A DNA stretch of 10,000 bases from NCBI GenBank assembly GCA_020216785.1, contig JAIWNO010000069.1:1-10000 (forward strand), given 5' to 3'. A program made the position numbers and the translations under genes. Below are positions 6,497 to 10,000 of the stretch, piece by piece. The notes under the pieces are model-generated. The model was not told where the DNA came from, made no database searches, and saw nothing but the letters and a program-made list of their open reading frames with translations. Origin of the DNA: Desulfomonile sp. (GTDB lineage: Bacteria > Desulfobacterota > Desulfomonilia > Desulfomonilales > Desulfomonilaceae). Every line of letters begins with the position of its first letter. The first letter of the stretch is position 1.

Positions 6497-6565
6497 TCAC
6501 CGTCTGGTGATGGGGGACAAAGGAGACCATTGTATCGTCTCCATGATTGGATTACCGATCATTTT
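6497..6565 (+). terminator. Three successive stem-loops between pyrG and kdsA
   Basis: Three hairpins stand in a row. Bases 6497-6501 pair with 6506-6510 (TCACC/GGTGA, loop GTCT). Bases 6522-6527 pair with 6537-6542 (GGAGAC/GTCTCC, 9-base loop). Bases 6543-6550 pair with 6555-6562 (8 bp with one wobble, loop ATTA) and are followed by TTT. The second and third abut with no base between them and could stack. The last, with its short T-run, may terminate pyrG transcription. Alternatively the array is a structured leader for the Kdo/Lpt genes if their promoter lies upstream. The rest of the 270-base gap shows no gene. Confidence 0.45.
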
Positions 6566-6683
6566 GTGCCTAAGCCCGCACCTTCCTGTTTTCAGACCTA
6601 TCCCTAGAAATCGATCCACGTTATGATCTGCACGCGCATAGTCTTGTCCTGTCAATCAGGGGACCCTTCGGAGGAAAACACGC

Positions 6684-8099
6684 ATGAACGATTCCCGTTC
6701 CGGTCCTATGGCCGTCGAGGTGGGCCAATACCGTCTTGGAGCCAACAGCGGTCTCTTTTTCATTCTCGGGCCTTGTGTCATCGAATCGGAGCAAATGGCG
6801 CTTGAAGTCGCGGCTGAAGTAGCGCGCGTGAGCGTAGCCGCTGAAGCGCCTGTGGTCTTCAAGGCATCTTTTGACAAGGCCAATCGGACGTCCGTCGAGT
6901 CTTTTCGCGGGCCGGGTATCGAGAAAGGACTCGAGGTCCTCGCGCTGGTGCGTGAAAAGACCGGCCTCCCGATTCTCTCGGACATTCATACGCCTGAACA
7001 AGCCGAAATGGCGGCTGAAGTGCTCGACATCATCCAAATTCCTGCGTTTCTGTGCCGTCAGACGGACATCCTGGTTGCAGCCGGCCGCACGGGCAAGGTC
7101 CTCAATCTGAAAAAGGGGCAATTTCTCGCGGCAGAGGACATGCAACATGCAATCAACAAGGTCCTTTCCACGGGCAATGACCGGATTATGTTGACCGAAC
7201 GCGGCTCCATGTTCGGGTATCAGGATTTGGTCGCTGATATGCGGTCTATCGTCCGCATGAAGCGGTACGGCTTTCCGGTAGTGTTCGACGCGACCCATTC
7301 CGCGCAGTACCCGGGACGCGGCGACGCGTGCACCGGCGGCGACCGGTCGCTGGTGCCACATCTCGCACGAGCCGCGGTCGGAGCTGGAGCGGACGGCGTG
7401 TTCATGGAAGTGCACCCCGATCCAGACAGCGCGCTCTGTGACGGGCCGAACTCGCTCGCGCTAGCGAACGTCGAGGTATTGGTCAAAAACCTTCAGGATC
7501 TTTACCGGCTAGTACCCCACAGCTTGTACGCGGCTCTCCTGAGTGCTCCAGCCAAGTCGGTCGGTGGCGTGCCGGGACCGTCCCTGGAGGACCGACTAAA
7601 AAAAGTTCGGTTGGTAATCATGGACGTTGATGGAGCGCTTACCGACGGCCGTATCACGTTCGGGACCAAAGGCTTGGAGATAAAGTCCTTTGATGTAAGA
7701 GACGGACATGGTATAAAGATTGCTATACGGGTCGGGCTCGAGCTTGCCATCGTAACCGGCCGAACGTCGGAGGTTGTGGATCGACGCGCCGTAGATCTCG
7801 GAATCACGAAGGTTTATCAGCGCGCATGGGATAAGAAGATCGTGCTGACCCAATTGCTTGAAGACCTTCGTGTCCAGCCCGAGGAGGTCGCGGTCATTGG
7901 CGACGACGTGGTGGACATACCCGTTTTCAGAAGGGTAGGCGTGAGCTTTACCGTTCCGGAGGCGCCAATGGAGGTGAGGCGAGAGGCCTCGTACATCACC
8001 CGGCATCGCGGCGGAGCGGGCGCGGTGAGAGAAATGATCGAGATGATTCTCAAAGCTCAAGGCAAGTGGGAATCGGCCTTGGCCAGATATTATGAGTAG
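6684..8099 (+). CDS. Fused Kdo-8-phosphate synthase and Kdo-8-phosphate phosphatase
   Basis: A single 471-residue frame joining two successive enzymes of Kdo synthesis. GGAGG at 6670-6674 supports the ATG at 6684. Residues about 14-280 are KdsA, which condenses PEP with arabinose 5-phosphate to Kdo-8-phosphate: GPCVIES (29-35), KASFDKANRTS (60-70), CRQTDILVAAG (124-134), DATHSAQYPG (202-211). C31 and likely ligands H205, E242 and D253 place it in the metal-dependent class; the metal-independent class has Asn at the Cys position. A linker of about 20 residues (Ala/Gly/Pro-rich) leads to KdsC, a HAD-family phosphatase (about 301-471): nucleophile D314 and D316 in MDVDGALTDG, T358 in VTGR, K384, and GDDVVD (406-411), with the usual GGAGA and KAQGKWE near the end. 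No stop and no good internal ribosome site lies at the junction. The two parts are normally separate genes with kdsD between them. Translation of lptC starts 8 bases after the stop. Confidence 0.93.
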   Translation: MNDSRSGPMAVEVGQYRLGANSGLFFILGPCVIESEQMALEVAAEVARVSVAAEAPVVFKASFDKANRTSVESFRGPGIEKGLEVLALVREKTGLPILSDIHTPEQAEMAAEVLDIIQIPAFLCRQTDILVAAGRTGKVLNLKKGQFLAAEDMQHAINKVLSTGNDRIMLTERGSMFGYQDLVADMRSIVRMKRYGFPVVFDATHSAQYPGRGDACTGGDRSLVPHLARAAVGAGADGVFMEVHPDPDSALCDGPNSLALANVEVLVKNLQDLYRLVPHSLYAALLSAPAKSVGGVPGPSLEDRLKKVRLVIMDVDGALTDGRITFGTKGLEIKSFDVRDGHGIKIAIRVGLELAIVTGRTSEVVDRRAVDLGITKVYQRAWDKKIVLTQLLEDLRVQPEEVAVIGDDVVDIPVFRRVGVSFTVPEAPMEVRREASYITRHRGGAGAVREMIEMILKAQGKWESALARYYE

Positions 8100-8107
8100 A
8101 ATCCTCA

Positions 8108-8719
8108 ATGGATCACAAAGAAATCGAGCGCTGGTACAGGCTCCGGAATTTGCAGAAGGCAGCGCAGTTCCTCATCGTCGTGGCTGTTGTGCTCCTTTTT
8201 TCGGCCTACTTGGCGTCTCGGGTCTCCGAGCCCGACCATCCCCAATTCCAGCCTGCCTTGAACGTGGACAGCGGAATGAGAACTGAGAATTTCTCTTATA
8301 TGTCGCCGGGCGCGCATCCGTGGAAGCTTGCTGCCCGTTCGGCTTCAATTTCGGAAGCACTGGACAATGTCAGCCTCGCTGCGCCGCAGATAACCTATTT
8401 CGGCCGGGAGGGCGGAGAAATAGTCCTTAGCGCAGAGACCGGCCGGTTGGACCGTACGAAAAACAATTTCTCGGTGGCGGGTGACGTCACGATCAGGTAC
8501 AGGGACTTTCTGTTCAAAACAAACGAAATCCGGTACTCCCAAGAAGAAAGCGTCGCAGCCACGGACGCGCCGGTTTCTGTTGAGGGGCCTGATTTGTCTC
8601 TGTCTGGTAAAGGATTGAGACTGTGGGTGAAGCGCCGCGAGGTTTCCGTTGAAAATGATGTGCAGGCGGTGCTGCGAAATGTCAATCTGTTGAAACGCGG
8701 GCAAAAGCTGCCCATGTGA
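8108..8719 (+). CDS. lptC: LPS export system periplasmic protein LptC
   Basis: A 203-residue bitopic inner-membrane protein. LptC passes LPS from the LptBFG transporter to LptA in the periplasm. Residues 1-18 are a charged cytoplasmic tail and about 19-38 form one membrane helix (FLIVVAVVLLFSAYLA). The rest is a periplasmic beta-jellyroll with the alternating pattern of the family, including AAPQITYFGREGGEIVLSAE (91-110), GDVTIRYRDFLFKTNEIRY (125-143) and a late GKGLRLW block (168-174). Length is close to that of E. coli LptC (191). The ATG at 8108 has only a weak Shine-Dalgarno. Starting 8 bases after the kdsA-kdsC stop, it is probably translated by coupling. It is assigned by fold pattern plus its place before lptA and lptB, since LptC sequences diverge strongly. 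Confidence 0.88.
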   Translation: MDHKEIERWYRLRNLQKAAQFLIVVAVVLLFSAYLASRVSEPDHPQFQPALNVDSGMRTENFSYMSPGAHPWKLAARSASISEALDNVSLAAPQITYFGREGGEIVLSAETGRLDRTKNNFSVAGDVTIRYRDFLFKTNEIRYSQEESVAATDAPVSVEGPDLSLSGKGLRLWVKRREVSVENDVQAVLRNVNLLKRGQKLPM

Positions 8720-8736
8720 CAAGCGGAGAATACTCC

Positions 8737-9300
8737 ATGCGATTTCGGCTCGCCTGCATTGCGGTTGTCCTGGCTTTTTGGGCGGCCGCGGCTGTGGCGC
8801 AAGGCCTTAACCTCAAAAACGCCGGGCTTGGATCGGATCAACCGATCAGCCTCCTTTCGGGAAAAGCCGTCACGCGAAATGTGCCTGACGGAATTGAAGT
8901 CACCTTTGAGAGGGACGTGAAGCTGACCCAAGGAAACGCCACGATTACCTGTGAGAGGCTTGTTATTGTTTACGATGAAAGACGGTCCAAGACCTCGAAC
9001 CCGAATGGCAAGAACTCTAAGGACCTGCCGTCATCGGAGTCGATCCGCTCCATGGTCTTTTCCGGCAACGTAAAGCTCGTGCAGGGCGAGAGCGTGGTTA
9101 CTGCGGGCAAAGCGATGTACGACAACGTCAAGCGAACCCTCACTCTTACGGACAGGCCGCGGCTCTCAAAAGGCCGCGACTCTGCTGCAGCGGACACGAT
9201 CATCTTCTATCTGGACGAAAACCGTTCCGAACTGCTTGGCAATGGCAGCCCTATCACGTTCACCTTCAAGCCCCCTGAAAAAAAGAAGGATAGTCAGTAG
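8737..9300 (+). CDS. lptA: LPS transport periplasmic bridge protein LptA
   Basis: A 187-residue periplasmic protein of the OstA/LptA fold. Its subunits stack into the bridge that carries LPS between the membranes. The ATG at 8737 is preferred over an in-frame GTG at 8716 because GGAG at 8725-8728 sits 8 bases upstream and a clean signal peptide then begins at residue 1 (cleavage after AVA, about residue 21). The mature part shows the family's beta-strand repeats: VTFERDVKLTQGNATITCERLVI (55-77), SMVFSGNVKLVQGESVVTAGKAMYDN (105-130), TLTLTDRPRLS (134-144) and DTIIFYLDENRSEL (153-166). A hydrophilic insert (about 81-104, rich in Ser, Lys, Asn) separates two repeats. The tail is Lys-rich. The GTG alternative would overlap lptC by four bases. 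The gene is co-transcribed with lptC and lptB. Confidence 0.92.
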   Translation: MRFRLACIAVVLAFWAAAAVAQGLNLKNAGLGSDQPISLLSGKAVTRNVPDGIEVTFERDVKLTQGNATITCERLVIVYDERRSKTSNPNGKNSKDLPSSESIRSMVFSGNVKLVQGESVVTAGKAMYDNVKRTLTLTDRPRLSKGRDSAAADTIIFYLDENRSELLGNGSPITFTFKPPEKKKDSQ

Positions 9301-9305
9301 CCACC

Positions 9306-10000
9306 GTGAGAGAACTAAAGGCAGTTGGCCTAGTTAAGGCGTACGGAGGACGCCGGGTGGTTGACGACGTGAGTCTTGCCATCCATTCCGGCGAGGTGGT
9401 AGGACTCTTGGGCCCGAACGGCGCGGGCAAGACCACCACATTCCACATGATTACCGGTCTCATTAGGCCGGACCAGGGAGAGATTTACCTGGACAACCAG
9501 AACATCTCCCAGCTCCCCGTGTATCTGCGTGCTCGGCTGGGACTCAACTACCTTCCTCAGGAAACATCGGTATTTCGAAAGCTTACGGTCACTCAGAACA
9601 TCATGGCTATTCTGGAGACGGTCGAAACGGACCGGTCCCGCCGCGAGGAACGATTGGAGGAACTTCTTCGGGAATTGGATATCAGCGGGCTGGCGCGCCA
9701 AAGGGCCGACAGCCTCTCCGGAGGCCAGAAGCGGCGGTTGGAGATCACCCGGGCATTGGTAACCGATCCGGACTTCATTCTCTTGGACGAACCGTTCGCG
9801 GGTCTCGACCCAATCGTTGTTTTGGAGATTCAAAAGATCATCGCTAAACTAAGAGAGCGCGGCATCGGCATCATCATAACGGATCATAACACTAGAGAGA
9901 CGTTGGGTGTTTGTGATACAATATATCTCCTGGATAAAGGCCGAATCCTTGAATATGGGGATCCAGAACACATAGCAAACAGCGAACGCGCCAGAGAAGT
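9306..10000 (+). CDS. lptB: LPS export ABC transporter ATP-binding protein LptB (cut by window end)
   Basis: The cytoplasmic ATPase that drives LPS extraction from the inner membrane with LptFG and LptC. A GTG at 9306, five bases after the lptA stop, is the only usable start: a stop lies in frame at 9291. The first residues (RELKAVGLVKAYGGRRVVDDVSL) align with E. coli LptB from its N-terminus. A purine stretch around 9285-9290 is a distant ribosome site. Visible in the 231 residues: Walker A GPNGAGKT (36-43), Q-loop YLPQE (82-86), signature LSGGQ (137-141), Walker B ILLDEP with catalytic E162, D-loop GLDP (166-169) and H-loop H194 in TDHN. FAGLDPI and TDHNTRETL are typical of LptB. About ten C-terminal residues lie beyond the window. 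Nothing suggests damage. Confidence 0.96.
   Translation, partial: MRELKAVGLVKAYGGRRVVDDVSLAIHSGEVVGLLGPNGAGKTTTFHMITGLIRPDQGEIYLDNQNISQLPVYLRARLGLNYLPQETSVFRKLTVTQNIMAILETVETDRSRREERLEELLRELDISGLARQRADSLSGGQKRRLEITRALVTDPDFILLDEPFAGLDPIVVLEIQKIIAKLRERGIGIIITDHNTRETLGVCDTIYLLDKGRILEYGDPEHIANSERARE

Noticed and set aside
6622..6627. TATGAT as a -10 box of a kdsA promoter
   Set aside because: No acceptable -35 lies 16-18 bases upstream and there is no extended -10, so it cannot be supported.
6621..7415. 264-codon minus-strand frame opposite kdsA
   Set aside because: It covers the conserved KdsA domain in antisense and shows no motif of its own.
1..10000. Mobile elements, CRISPR arrays, phage genes, tRNA or rRNA
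   Set aside because: No transposase or integrase motif, repeat-spacer pattern or structural RNA signature was recognised on either strand.

Overview
The window looks like the chromosome of a Gram-negative bacterium of moderately high G+C, most likely a deltaproteobacterium in the broad sense (Desulfobacterota-like). The basis is the order pyrG - kdsA - kdsC - lptC - lptA - lptB. That series, linking CTP synthesis to Kdo synthesis and LPS export, is characteristic of that group as I know it. The assignment is an inference from gene order and protein character, not from a database search. No mobile element, CRISPR array, tRNA or rRNA was recognised.

Left part (1-2590): about 900 bases with no convincing gene end in a very AT-rich promoter-like stretch. 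They are followed by a small exported coiled-coil protein (906-1364) whose leader has a hairpin that could switch the ribosome binding site between open and closed. A strong stem-loop follows this gene. Next comes a LysM + M23 cell-wall peptidase (1639-2589) with its own well-formed extended -10 promoter.

Middle (2590-4725): an uncharacterised 132-residue protein (2828-3226) converges with a small minus-strand protein carrying six closely spaced cysteines (3150-3467). The cysteine protein diverges from purC (3528-4427), which encodes the SAICAR synthase of purine synthesis.

Right part (4725-10000): pyrG (CTP synthase) has its own likely promoter. A 270-base gap with three successive stem-loops separates it from a tight plus-strand series: one long frame encoding Kdo-8-phosphate synthase fused to Kdo-8-phosphate phosphatase, then lptC, lptA and lptB (cut by the window end). 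The first two enzymes make Kdo from PEP and arabinose 5-phosphate. CTP from PyrG is needed to activate Kdo as CMP-Kdo. LptC, LptA and LptB belong to the machine that moves finished LPS to the outer membrane. The series is therefore a single LPS supply line.

The most notable observations are the in-frame KdsA-KdsC fusion with no kdsD between its halves, the possible Shine-Dalgarno switch ahead of the coiled-coil gene, the six-cysteine small protein, and the stacked stem-loops between pyrG and kdsA.
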